A stretch of 64,000 nucleotides of DNA from positions 1,302,001 to 1,366,000 of the forward strand of contig NZ_CP141587.1 in NCBI RefSeq assembly GCF_035593985.1. The letters run 5' to 3'. The stretch's first letter is position 1. Each line of letters begins with the position of its first letter. Shown piece after piece: positions 1 through 7,355 of the stretch. Position numbers and translations under genes: made by a program. The notes beneath the pieces are model-generated. The model saw only the letters and a program-made list of their open reading frames with translations. It ran no database searches and was not told the DNA's origin. This DNA is from Sphingomonas sp. LY29 (GTDB taxonomy: Bacteria; Pseudomonadota; Alphaproteobacteria; Sphingomonadales; Sphingomonadaceae).

Positions 1-258
1 GGCGTGATCGTGGGCGGCCTGTTCGTCGCCATCTCGATGACCTCGGGCGGCGGCGCGTGGGACAATGCCAAAAAGTATATCGAAGACGGCAACCACGGCG
101 GCAAAGGCAGCGAGGCTCACAAGGCCGCGGTGACCGGCGACACCGTCGGCGACCCGTACAAGGATACGGCTGGCCCGGCGGTCAACCCGATGATCAAGAT
201 CACTAACATCGTCGCGTTGCTACTGCTCGCGGCCTTGGCGGGCCACGGCGCGGTCTGA
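1..258 (+). CDS. hppA: Membrane-bound proton-translocating pyrophosphatase, C-terminal end (partial)
   Basis: Only the last 85 residues are present; the gene runs in from the left edge. The family hydrolyses cytoplasmic pyrophosphate and pumps protons across the inner membrane. Seen here are the conserved segment [14 protein letters not shown] and the following [18 protein letters not shown], part of the Asp/Lys-rich active-site region of these enzymes, then a last hydrophobic helix ending AALAGHGAV. The frame is open from base 1, so the GTG at base 4 is not a real start. A hairpin follows the stop, so infA is probably transcribed separately. Confidence 0.93.
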   Translation, partial: GVIVGGLFVAISMTSGGGAWDNAKKYIEDGNHGGKGSEAHKAAVTGDTVGDPYKDTAGPAVNPMIKITNIVALLLLAALAGHGAV

Positions 259-278
259 TTGAACGGATGCGAGTGAGG

Positions 279-306
279 GCGGACGGAGGGGCGACTCTCC
301 GTCCGC
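279..306 (+). terminator. Hairpin downstream of hppA
   Basis: Perfect 10-bp inverted repeat, GCGGACGGAG at 279-288 and CTCCGTCCGC at 297-306, with an 8-base loop. It lies 20 bases after the hppA stop and before infA. The T-tract after it is weak (TTCCCTT), so it is only a probable intrinsic terminator. Confidence 0.55.
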
Positions 307-374
307 TTCCCTTATGGCGACATCGCCGCTAAAGGGACGCGACTTTTCCCAAGCGAACACCACGAAGGATTTGA

Positions 375-623
375 ATGGCCAAGGAAGAACTTCTCGAGAT
401 GCGCGGACGGGTGGTCGAACTGCTGCCCAATGCGATGTTCCGCGTCGAGCTGGAGAACGGTCACGAAATCCTGGGGCACACCGCGGGCAAGATGCGCAAG
501 AACCGCATCCGCGTCCTGACCGGCGACGAAGTGCTCGTCGAACTGACCCCTTACGACCTGACCAAAGGTCGAATCACCTATCGCTTCATGCCCGGCCGCG
601 GGGGCCCCGGCGTTCCTGCCTGA
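375..623 (+). CDS. infA: Translation initiation factor IF-1
   Basis: 82-residue S1/OB-fold protein that binds the 30S A site with IF-2 and IF-3 during initiation. The sequence is unmistakable: [19 protein letters not shown] at the N terminus, then [18 protein letters not shown] and the [13 protein letters not shown] segment. It is about ten residues longer than the E. coli protein because of a C-terminal tail ([12 protein letters not shown]). The ATG follows a GAAGG ribosome-binding site. The TGA stop overlaps the ATG of maf (TGATG), so the two are probably translationally coupled. Confidence 0.97.
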   Translation: MAKEELLEMRGRVVELLPNAMFRVELENGHEILGHTAGKMRKNRIRVLTGDEVLVELTPYDLTKGRITYRFMPGRGGPGVPA

Positions 624-1195
624 TGAAGCTGGTCCTCGCCTCGGCGAGCCCGCGGCGTCTCGACCTGCTGGCCCGCATCGGCGTTACCCCTGACCTAATC
701 GATCCTGCCGATATCGACGAGAGCGTGCCCAAGGGCGAGCTTCCGCGAATCCATGCCGAGCGCCTGGCGTCGGAGAAAGCCGCCGCCGTCGCCGCCCGCC
801 ATCCCGATGATCTGGTGCTGGCCGCCGACACCGTCGTCGCGGTGGGCCGGCGCATCCTGCCCAAGGTCGAGGACGAAGCGACGCTGCGCCAGTGCATGGC
901 GTTGCTGTCGGGACGTCGCCACCGCGTCCTGACCGGAGTCGCACTCGCCGCGCCCGGCAAGCCGATCCGCACGCGCCTGGTCGAAACGATGGTGGCGATG
1001 AAGCGGCTGTCGGAGGCGGAGATCGACTTTTACGCGGGCCACGGCGAATGGCGCGGGAAGGCCGGCGGCTACGCGCTGCAGGGCTATGGCGAAGTCTATG
1101 TCCGCCATCTCGCCGGCAGCTATTCCAACGTGGTGGGGCTGCCGCTCGCGGAAACGCGGACCCTCCTCAAGTCGTCAGGCTATCCGCTTGCCTGA
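623..1195 (+). CDS. maf: Maf-family nucleoside triphosphate pyrophosphatase
   Basis: 190-residue Maf protein, a pyrophosphatase that removes non-canonical or modified nucleoside triphosphates. Family motifs seen: ASASPRRLDLL at residues 6-16, SVPKGE at about 34-39, LAADTVVAVG with the likely catalytic Asp at 69, and GRRHRVLTG. The ATG at 623 overlaps the infA stop. A longer reading frame opens upstream at 314, but that part lies across infA and has no Maf similarity. The end overlaps the probable TTG start of the next gene by 8 bases. Confidence 0.93.
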   Translation: MKLVLASASPRRLDLLARIGVTPDLIDPADIDESVPKGELPRIHAERLASEKAAAVAARHPDDLVLAADTVVAVGRRILPKVEDEATLRQCMALLSGRRHRVLTGVALAAPGKPIRTRLVETMVAMKRLSEAEIDFYAGHGEWRGKAGGYALQGYGEVYVRHLAGSYSNVVGLPLAETRTLLKSSGYPLA

Positions 1196-2123
1196 ATGGC
1201 TGATCGAGCGCGGGATCGGCGAAGTCCGGGCCGCGCTTGTCGAACGAGGGGAGATTCTTGAAGCGCGGATTCTTCCCGATGGACGGATGCGGGCAGGCAC
1301 CGTCCTCCAGGCGAAGCTGTTGCGGATCGGTCCGCCCTGTATCGCGATGGCCGACGGCATCGAATATCTGATGCCGAAGCGACCGCCGGCAACCAGCGAG
1401 GGGTCGTCCCTCACGATCGAAGTCAGCCGTGAGAAGATCGATGGCCCCGAGGCCTGGAAGCGCCCGCTGGCGATGCCAAGCGACCGGTCCCCGTCGCCGG
1501 CTCCCGCACTCGAAGGGCGCGACCTCGCCTTCCCATCTCCTCGCGACGAGCTGGGCGAGGCTGGGTGGGGCGAGCTGATCGACGAGGCGCGCAGCGGATC
1601 GGTCGGCTTTTCCGGAGGAGAACTCCGCATATCGGTAACGCCCGCAATGACCTTGATTGACGTGGATGGCACCTTGCCGATCGCGGACCTGGCCATGGCC
1701 GGCGCCAAGGCCGCCGCACGCGCGATCCGGCGTCATGACGTCGGAGGATCCATCGGGATCGACCTTCCGACGATCGGCGGGAAAGAGGCCAGGCAGGCGA
1801 TCGGGTCCGCCGTCGACGCCATCCTGCCGCCCCCGTTCGAGCGGACCGCAGTCAATGGCTTCGGCTTCATCCAGATCGTCAGGCCCCGCCGCCGCGCTTC
1901 GCTGTTCGAACTGGCGGCCAATCGCCCGTCATTCGAGGCGCGAGCGCTACTGCGCCTCGCGGCACGAAGCAGCGGTGCGATCCGCCTCGTCGCCCACCCC
2001 GCCGTGATTGCCGCCATTCAGCCGGACTGGATTTCGCAGTTGGCGGGGCAGGTCGGCGGCGCGGTCGACTTGCGCAGCGACCCGGCGATGGCCATGTCCG
2101 CCAGCTATGTCGAAACAGCCTAA
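1188..2123 (+). CDS. Short RNase E/G-family ribonuclease
   Basis: 311-residue protein resembling the catalytic core of RNase E/G. The N terminus MPEWLIERGIGEVRAALVER is typical of the short sphingomonad version and is reached only from the TTG at 1188; the in-frame ATG at 1086 lies inside maf. Candidate metal-binding aspartates are in LIDVDG (about residues 156-161) and IGIDLPTI (about 191-198). The segment AGTVLQAKLLRI looks like a reduced S1-like part. The CPxC zinc link and the long C-terminal scaffold of RNase E are absent. It lies between maf and yacG, overlapping both. Activity is inferred, since the protein is much shorter than E. coli RNase G. Confidence 0.75.
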   Translation: MPEWLIERGIGEVRAALVERGEILEARILPDGRMRAGTVLQAKLLRIGPPCIAMADGIEYLMPKRPPATSEGSSLTIEVSREKIDGPEAWKRPLAMPSDRSPSPAPALEGRDLAFPSPRDELGEAGWGELIDEARSGSVGFSGGELRISVTPAMTLIDVDGTLPIADLAMAGAKAAARAIRRHDVGGSIGIDLPTIGGKEARQAIGSAVDAILPPPFERTAVNGFGFIQIVRPRRRASLFELAANRPSFEARALLRLAARSSGAIRLVAHPAVIAAIQPDWISQLAGQVGGAVDLRSDPAMAMSASYVETA

Positions 2124-2286
2124 GCCCTGCCCGTTATGTGGGAAGCCGCCGATGCCGGACCACACCCCTTTCTGCAGCCGCGGCTGCAAGGACCGCGATC
2201 TGCTGAACTGGCTTGGCGAGGGCTATCGCGTGCCCGGCCCGCCCGCCGATGCGGACGGGCTGGACAGTGAGGAACGTGGCGGCTAG
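2107..2286 (+). CDS. yacG: DNA gyrase inhibitor YacG (zinc-binding)
   Basis: 59-residue zinc-ribbon protein; E. coli YacG binds GyrB and inhibits gyrase. The four zinc-ligand cysteines are present: CPLC at residues 8-11 and CSRGC at 23-27, followed by KDRDLLNWLGEGYRVPG, which is characteristic of the family. The ATG at 2107 lies inside the end of the preceding ribonuclease gene (17-base overlap), so translation is probably coupled. Confidence 0.93.
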   Translation: MSKQPKPCPLCGKPPMPDHTPFCSRGCKDRDLLNWLGEGYRVPGPPADADGLDSEERGG

Positions 2287-2302
2287 AGCGCGCTTCGCTT
2301 GA

Positions 2303-2318
2303 GGTGCCAACTGGCACC
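2303..2318. repeat. Short perfect palindrome between yacG and tRNA-Phe
   Basis: GGTGCCA at 2303-2309 and TGGCACC at 2312-2318 with a 2-base spacer, 10 bases before the tRNA. It could be an operator, or a processing hairpin if yacG and the tRNA share a transcript. There is no T-tract. Confidence 0.35.
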
Positions 2319-2327
2319 AAAGGGCAT

Positions 2328-2403
2328 GCCCGGGTAGCTCAGTTGGTAGAGCATGCGACTGAAAATCGCAGTGTCGGCGGTTCGACCCCGTCCCCGGGCA
2401 CCA
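2328..2403 (+). tRNA. tRNA-Phe (GAA anticodon)
   Basis: 76-base tRNA. The acceptor stem GCCCGGG (2328-2334) pairs with CCCGGGC (2393-2399). The D-arm is GCTC...GAGC, the anticodon stem is TGCGA/TCGCA with loop CTGAAAA giving anticodon GAA, and the T-arm is GGCGGTTCGACCCCGTC-like with TTCGA. The discriminator A and the CCA are encoded (2401-2403). Confidence 0.97.
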
Positions 2404-2408
2404 CTTCC

Positions 2409-2960
2409 TTAAATCGCCTCGCGCTGTTGCCTTGCCGAGACGTGGAAGAGCGCCGCCGAGGCGAGCCAGATCCCGATGAACATGATGTCGGGTCCCTTGA
2501 AGCCAAGCTGCCAGACGATCGCGATGAAGCCGACGATGGCCTGGGCAATCGTCGTCGCGACCAGCGCCTGGACCATGGCGGCCGCGCGAAGCCGCGAGAG
2601 GATCGTGCCCACGATCAGCACCCCGATGACGCCGGCATACATCGCATTGGCGTCGCTATTCTCGCTGCCGATCAGCCCGACCGCGGCGTTGAGCCAGACC
2701 AGCAGGAACAGGCCTAGCACCGCGACGACCGCCCCACCCCGATAGGCCGCGTTGGGGCTTCGGCGGACCATAAATTCGATCAGCGAGCCGGTGATCCCGA
2801 AGACGATTGCGGCGAAGATGAAGTCGGACGCGGTCCAGTTCACCTCGTCGGTGAATTGCATTGCCACCGCAGGGAGCAGCAGTAGCAGCAGCGCCAGCGT
2901 CCAGCCTGCCATCCGCCATGGATTGGGGCCGTGTGGGCGGGTCGGAAGGGTCTCGGTCAT
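2409..2960 (-). CDS. Uncharacterised integral membrane protein
   Basis: 183-residue protein starting MTETLPTRPHGPNPWR. About five hydrophobic helices are visible: around residues 17-34, 45-62, 73-92, 105-120 and 130-160. No catalytic motif was recognised, and similar proteins occur in alphaproteobacteria without known function. The start at 2960 was chosen over the in-frame ATG at 3038, whose extra 26 residues (MKSRFAHDAHGRSG...) look non-coding. Its 3' end lies 5 bases from the convergent tRNA-Phe. Confidence 0.7.
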   Translation of the reverse strand: MTETLPTRPHGPNPWRMAGWTLALLLLLLPAVAMQFTDEVNWTASDFIFAAIVFGITGSLIEFMVRRSPNAAYRGGAVVAVLGLFLLVWLNAAVGLIGSENSDANAMYAGVIGVLIVGTILSRLRAAAMVQALVATTIAQAIVGFIAIVWQLGFKGPDIMFIGIWLASAALFHVSARQQREAI

Positions 2961-3047
2961 GTCGTGCCTTTCTCTGGTGAGCAGGCAGACATGATTCCCG
3001 CTCCGCCCATGAGCGTCATGAGCGAAGCGTGATTTCATCGTGAGGAA

Positions 3048-4409
3048 TCACTCCTCGCGCATCGCGCCCCAGAATTGGCTGGTCAGCGGCTCGAGGAAAT
3101 AATCGAGCGCGGTACGCTTGCGAAGCCGTACCAGTACTTCGACCGGCATGCCCGCCGTCAGCTTGAACGGGCGGCCGTCGGCGTCCTTCAGCAGCGCCAG
3201 CTGGTCGCGCGGAACGACGACTTCGCCGGTGAAATACTTCATCCCGCTTGCCTCGTCGGTGAAGCTGTCGGCCGACACGCGCGTGACCTCTCCCTTCAAC
3301 GGCGGGATCGAACGGTCCTTGATGCCGGGGAAGCGGACCTCCGCCTCCTGCCCCGGACGAAGATCGTCGGCATTGTCGGGGGAGATTTGCGCCTGGACGA
3401 CGAGCGGCGTGTCGTCGGGGACGATGTCCATCAGCTTCTGCCCGGCCGAGACCACGCCGCCGGGCGTGAAGACTGTCAGGCCGACGACGGTCCCGGTGAC
3501 CGGCGCGCGGATCGACGTGCGCGCCAACTGGTCGCGCGCTGCGGCGAGCTTGGGCATCACGTCGCCGATCAGTTGCTCGACCTCGCGCAGGTCCGACGAG
3601 ATGCGCTCGCGGAACGATTGCGATGCTTCGAGCCGCATCAGCTCGCTTTCGCGCGAAGCGCCGGCGGACGAGGCGATCGACGCACTGAACTGGCCGCGCT
3701 GGCCCTCGAGCGCCGCCTTGGCGCGCTCGAGTTCGCGAAGGCGGGTCTGCGACACGAAGCCCTTGTCCGCGACTGGGCGGAGCGCCGCGATCTGATCGTC
3801 GATCAGCTTGATCTGCTGCTCGGTCGAAGCGGTCTGCGTGCCATAGCCGCGTCCCGCTGCACCCGACTGCGACGCACGCGCCGATAAGGCGCCGCGTTGC
3901 GCGGCGAGCGTTGCCGCGCGAGCATTCAGTTCGACCTGCTGGAAGCGCAAGACGCGCTGCGCCTCGGGACGATCGGCCTCCGCGAAAAGCGCGAATTCGG
4001 GCGGCGTGGCAATCGATCCGCGACCGGCCTGCTCCGCCTCCAGTCGTGCACGGGTTGCAAGCAAACGGATCGCCTGGCTGGTCAGCGCGCGCTCCTGCGC
4101 CTGCACTTCGGCAGCGGCGAGCGTGAACAGCAATTGCCCGCGCTCGACCTGCTGACCTTCGCGCACGTTGATCTGGCCGACCACGCCGCCGTCGCGGTGC
4201 TGGACGCTCTGGCGCTGGCCCGAAACAATCAGCGTCCCGCCGGCATGGGCCGCGGCATCGAGCCGCGCGAATGCCGCCCAGCCGAGGAAGAGGATGAAGA
4301 ACAGCCCGGCGATGATCAGGCCGGTGCGGATGTCGCCCTTGGGGTTAGCGACATCGTCGAGCGGGGTGACGGCGCGCACGCTGCCATCGATCGCGACCAG
4401 TTCATTCAT
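3048..4409 (-). CDS. Type I secretion membrane-fusion protein (HlyD/PrtE family)
   Basis: 453-residue periplasmic adaptor linking the inner-membrane ABC exporter to a TolC-type outer-membrane channel. Seen: a cytoplasmic N-terminal stretch, one membrane helix at about residues 29-49, a lipoyl-like half (SVQHRDGGVVGQINVREG), a long helical hairpin (about 100-290) and the second half with SIRAPVTGTVVGLTVFTPGG. The C terminus (KYFTGEVVVPRDQL...) matches the HlyD/PrtE class. It overlaps the ABC exporter gene by 4 bases. No TolC gene is nearby, so that partner must be elsewhere. Confidence 0.9.
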   Translation of the reverse strand: MNELVAIDGSVRAVTPLDDVANPKGDIRTGLIIAGLFFILFLGWAAFARLDAAAHAGGTLIVSGQRQSVQHRDGGVVGQINVREGQQVERGQLLFTLAAAEVQAQERALTSQAIRLLATRARLEAEQAGRGSIATPPEFALFAEADRPEAQRVLRFQQVELNARAATLAAQRGALSARASQSGAAGRGYGTQTASTEQQIKLIDDQIAALRPVADKGFVSQTRLRELERAKAALEGQRGQFSASIASSAGASRESELMRLEASQSFRERISSDLREVEQLIGDVMPKLAAARDQLARTSIRAPVTGTVVGLTVFTPGGVVSAGQKLMDIVPDDTPLVVQAQISPDNADDLRPGQEAEVRFPGIKDRSIPPLKGEVTRVSADSFTDEASGMKYFTGEVVVPRDQLALLKDADGRPFKLTAGMPVEVLVRLRKRTALDYFLEPLTSQFWGAMREE

Positions 4410-6136
4410 GCATTCTCTCCCGCCGCGACGCGTCGCGGTTGCACCGCCTGCGGCATGACCTTTTTCAGGACCTCGTCGCGGGGCCCGAACATCTCCGCCC
4501 GGCCGTCCCGCATCAGCAGGATCTTGTCGACCACGGGAAGAACGCCAAGCTTGTGGCTGACGATCAGCACGGTGCGGCCCTTTTCCTTGGCGGCCGCAAG
4601 CGCCCGGATCAGCGCCGTGTCGCCTTCGCCGTCGAGGTGACTGTTCGGTTCGTCGAGGATCAGCAGCACCGGATCGCCAAACATCGCTCGGGCCAGCGCG
4701 ATCCGCTGCGCCTGTCCCGCCGACAATCCGCGCCCGCCAATGCCCAGCCGGTGGTCGAAGCCGCCGTCGAGACGCTTGATCAGGTCCGCGGCACCGACCG
4801 CATCGGCGGCGGCCACCACGTCCGCGTCGACATCACCGCGCTCGCCCCCAAGTTCGGCCGAGAAACGCGCGATATTCTCCGAAACGGTACCGGGGAACAG
4901 GACCGAGTCCTGCGGAAGATAGCCGATGTGGCGCGCCAGCCGCTCAGGCTCCCAATCGGCGATGCTCGCGCCGTCGATACGGACGGTCCCGCGATCGATC
5001 GGGATCGCGCCCGCAATCGCGCGCACCAGCGTCGATTTACCAGCGCCCGACGGCCCGATGATGGCGACGACTTCGCCCGGTTCGACCGCAAAGCTGACTG
5101 CGTTGACGATCGCGCCGTCACGGCGCTCGTTGGCGATGGTGAGGCCTTCGACCGCAAGCTTACCCTTCGGATTGGGAAGCGCGGTCGGACTCGCGTGCAA
5201 GTCGCCGGCGGCAAGCAGTTCGTCGATGGTGTGAAACGCGGTCCGCGCCGCCTGAAGCGGGCGAGACGCACCGATCAATTGCTCGATCGGCTGCAATGCG
5301 CGCGCGATCAAGAAGGACGCCGCGAAGATGGCGCCGGCGGAAATCGACCCTTCGATCGCCAGCACTGCGCCAAGGCCGAGCGCGAGAGACTGAAGCGCCA
5401 GGCGCACGAATTTGGTCGCGACATAATATCCGCCGCCCGCGAAGTTCGACGAAGTCTGCTCGGCCAGCATCGACTCGCGCTGTCGCATCTGACGCGACAC
5501 CAGCGCCCGGCGCATGCCGAGCGCGCGCACGCTTTCAGCCGAGCCCAGCAACTGGTCCTGAAGCTGATAGCTTTGCGCCGCCGCGCCTTCGGCGCGCTGA
5601 ACCGGCGCACGAACCGCGCGCTCGTTGCGCCACGCGATGAAGGGAAGGATCAGCCCGCCCGCCAGCGCCAGCAGGCCGATCAGCGGGTGAACCATGAAGC
5701 AGACGAGGATGTAGATCGGCGTCCACGGCGCGTCGAACAACGCGAGCGCGCCCGGCCCGCTCATCGTCGATCGCAGCGTGTCGAAGTCGCGCAGCGCACT
5801 TCGCGCCTCGGGCATGTCGGGACGGCCCAGCGTGGCATCGAGCAGGCGCGGCGCGACCACCGCGTCGAGCTCGACCGAGGCGCGCACAAGCAGTCGCGTG
5901 CGGATACGATCAAGCAGGCTGAGCGTCGCCAGCGCGAACAGCAGGACGAGCGTGATGAACAGCAAGGTCTGCAGCCCGCGCGTCGGGACGACGCGGTCGT
6001 AGATCTGCAGCATGTAGATCGTCGGGACGACGAACAGCAGGTTGACGAGCGCGCTGAAACCGGCAGCGGCAATCAGGTGCGGGCGCGTTCGCGCCATCGC
6101 TTCCTTCATGGTCTGGGAGACGGGATTTACGATCAT
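4406..6136 (-). CDS. Type I secretion ABC transporter (permease/ATPase, PrtD-like)
   Basis: 576-residue fused permease-ATPase that recognises the C-terminal signal of RTX substrates and exports them in one step. The N-terminal half holds about six membrane helices (first at about residues 20-45). The nucleotide-binding half has Walker A GPSGAGKST, signature LSAGQAQRIALARA and Walker B LLILDEPNSHLD. The length fits the PrtD/RsaD type without an N-terminal C39-like domain. It is translationally coupled to the downstream adaptor gene. A strong stem-loop separates it from the RTX gene upstream. Confidence 0.92.
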   Translation of the reverse strand: MIVNPVSQTMKEAMARTRPHLIAAAGFSALVNLLFVVPTIYMLQIYDRVVPTRGLQTLLFITLVLLFALATLSLLDRIRTRLLVRASVELDAVVAPRLLDATLGRPDMPEARSALRDFDTLRSTMSGPGALALFDAPWTPIYILVCFMVHPLIGLLALAGGLILPFIAWRNERAVRAPVQRAEGAAAQSYQLQDQLLGSAESVRALGMRRALVSRQMRQRESMLAEQTSSNFAGGGYYVATKFVRLALQSLALGLGAVLAIEGSISAGAIFAASFLIARALQPIEQLIGASRPLQAARTAFHTIDELLAAGDLHASPTALPNPKGKLAVEGLTIANERRDGAIVNAVSFAVEPGEVVAIIGPSGAGKSTLVRAIAGAIPIDRGTVRIDGASIADWEPERLARHIGYLPQDSVLFPGTVSENIARFSAELGGERGDVDADVVAAADAVGAADLIKRLDGGFDHRLGIGGRGLSAGQAQRIALARAMFGDPVLLILDEPNSHLDGEGDTALIRALAAAKEKGRTVLIVSHKLGVLPVVDKILLMRDGRAEMFGPRDEVLKKVMPQAVQPRRVAAGENA

Positions 6137-6151
6137 GACGCCGTCATAGGC

Positions 6152-6189
6152 GAGACATCGCGCAATCCCAACAGGTTGCGCGATGTCTC
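6152..6189 (-). terminator. 14-bp stem-loop between RTX gene and ABC exporter (attenuator candidate)
   Basis: Perfect inverted repeat: GAGACATCGCGCAA at 6152-6165 and TTGCGCGATGTCTC at 6176-6189, with a 10-base loop. It lies in the 69-base gap between the RTX stop and the exporter start. No T-tract follows on the minus strand, so it may act as a partial terminator, an mRNA stabiliser or a processing site. The position matches intercistronic elements that lower transporter expression relative to substrate in other RTX operons. Confidence 0.6.
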
Positions 6190-6205
6190 ATCAATTCCAG
6201 ATCGG

Positions 6206-7150
6206 TCAAGCGAGGTGCAGTCCGCCATCCAGCGTCAGCATCGATGCCGGGGGCGAATAGGGATCGGCCAGACCGACCGCCCAGCCCTGCGCTGCCTGAC
6301 CCGATTCCTGATGGATCGCCGGCACCGGACCGACCTTTACTCCAGGCAGCGACGACACGCCGAGAAGCGTCACCGACCCACCGCCCGTCAGCGAAATCGA
6401 CAGGTCGGCGATGCCGTCGCCATTGGCGTCGACCGTCCGCGACGAGCGGATGCCGATGCCGTCGGCGAAGCTCAATTGGTCGGCCGACGTGTCGAAGTCG
6501 CGGATGACGTCCTCGCCCGACGATTTCCCGAACAGGAAGGTGTCGAGACCCGCGCCACCGATGAGCGTATCGCTGCCCTGCCCGCCGATCAGCAGGTCGT
6601 TGCCGATCCCGCCGTCGAGGCGATCGTCGCCCCGGCCGCCATCGAGACGGTCATGCCCATCGAGCCCGATCAACTGGTCGTTGCCATTCTCTCCGAAAAG
6701 TCGGTCTTCACCCGTCGTTCCATTGATCCGGTCGGCACCATTGCCGCCGCTGCGCGTGACGCCGTCGGCAACGCCGGTGACGGTCACGTTGACGGTGGCG
6801 GTGCGGCTGAGACCGCCCGCATCGGTCACGGTGTAGGTGAAGCTGTCGATCGCGGTGGCGCCCGGGGCCAGCGCGTCGAAACTGTCGCCGTCGGCGACAT
6901 AGCGAAGCGTCTGCGTCGCCGGGTCGAACAGCAGGCTGCCGAGCGTTCCGCCGACATTCACCGCGCTGATCGTGAGCGTGTCGCCCGCGTCGACGTCGAT
7001 GTCATTTGCCAATAGCGTCGACCAGAGGTTGGCACTCGTCGCGTCCTCATTGACCGCGATCGCGTCGTTTGCCGGGGTCGGCGCTTCGTTGACGTTCCCG
7101 ACGTTGATGACGAGCGAGCGGGTCGAAGTGAGCCCAGCCGAGTCGGTCAC
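6206..7150 (-). CDS. RTX calcium-binding type I secretion substrate, 5'-truncated
   Basis: C-terminal part of a secreted RTX protein. From the GTG at 7150 it reads 314 residues: the end of one cadherin-like domain (TSTRSLVINVGNVNEAP), a complete cadherin/VCBS-like domain at about 26-127, five or more glycine-rich nonapeptide repeats at about 134-200 (GGNGADRI, GENGNDQL, GGRGDDRL, GGQGSDTL), then a short C terminus ending MLTLDGGLHLA, suited to a type I signal. The same frame stays open to 7240 with further cadherin-like sequence (ETQASYTIVARVTD), but a TAA lies at 7241-7243 and no ATG or GTG precedes the domain. The effector domain, if there was one, is gone. It may be a fragment that is still secreted or a decaying pseudogene. 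Confidence 0.75.
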   Translation of the reverse strand: MTDSAGLTSTRSLVINVGNVNEAPTPANDAIAVNEDATSANLWSTLLANDIDVDAGDTLTISAVNVGGTLGSLLFDPATQTLRYVADGDSFDALAPGATAIDSFTYTVTDAGGLSRTATVNVTVTGVADGVTRSGGNGADRINGTTGEDRLFGENGNDQLIGLDGHDRLDGGRGDDRLDGGIGNDLLIGGQGSDTLIGGAGLDTFLFGKSSGEDVIRDFDTSADQLSFADGIGIRSSRTVDANGDGIADLSISLTGGGSVTLLGVSSLPGVKVGPVPAIHQESGQAAQGWAVGLADPYSPPASMLTLDGGLHLA

Positions 7151-7226
7151 GCGCGCGACGATCGTGTAGCTTGCCTGCGTTTCGCGATCGAAGACCGCAC
7201 GGGTTTCTTCGATGATTCGCTGGCGG

Positions 7227-7257
7227 AGTTGAGTGACAAATTAGAGTCATTTCAACT
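7227..7257. repeat. Imperfect inverted repeat at the RTX truncation point
   Basis: AGTTGA-g-TGAC at 7227-7237 and GTCA-tt-TCAACT at 7246-7257 can fold around an 8-base AT-rich loop. The TAA that closes the RTX frame (7241-7243) lies in that loop. The surrounding 7200-7310 region is clearly richer in A and T than the rest of the window, which suggests a junction or a regulatory region for nhaA. Confidence 0.4.
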
Positions 7258-7355
7258 GCTTTTCCCAATTTCGGACAGGTTATTCACAAATTTTTAGCCA
7301 TGCCGGGAAGCGTGCCTCGCTTGGTTGCGGGCGCTGATGCCGCTAGGTCGCCCGA

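Noticed and set aside
4439..7015. Very long plus-strand open frame (858 codons) opposite the type I secretion genes
   Set aside because: It is Arg/Asp/Gln-rich, lacks any domain pattern and lies exactly antisense to clear exporter and RTX coding sequence; such shadow frames are common at this GC content.
7280..7288. TTATTCACA, a match to the DnaA-box consensus, upstream of nhaA
   Set aside because: A single box with no cluster, no AT-rich unwinding element pattern and no dnaA, gidA or parAB neighbours; not evidence of an origin.
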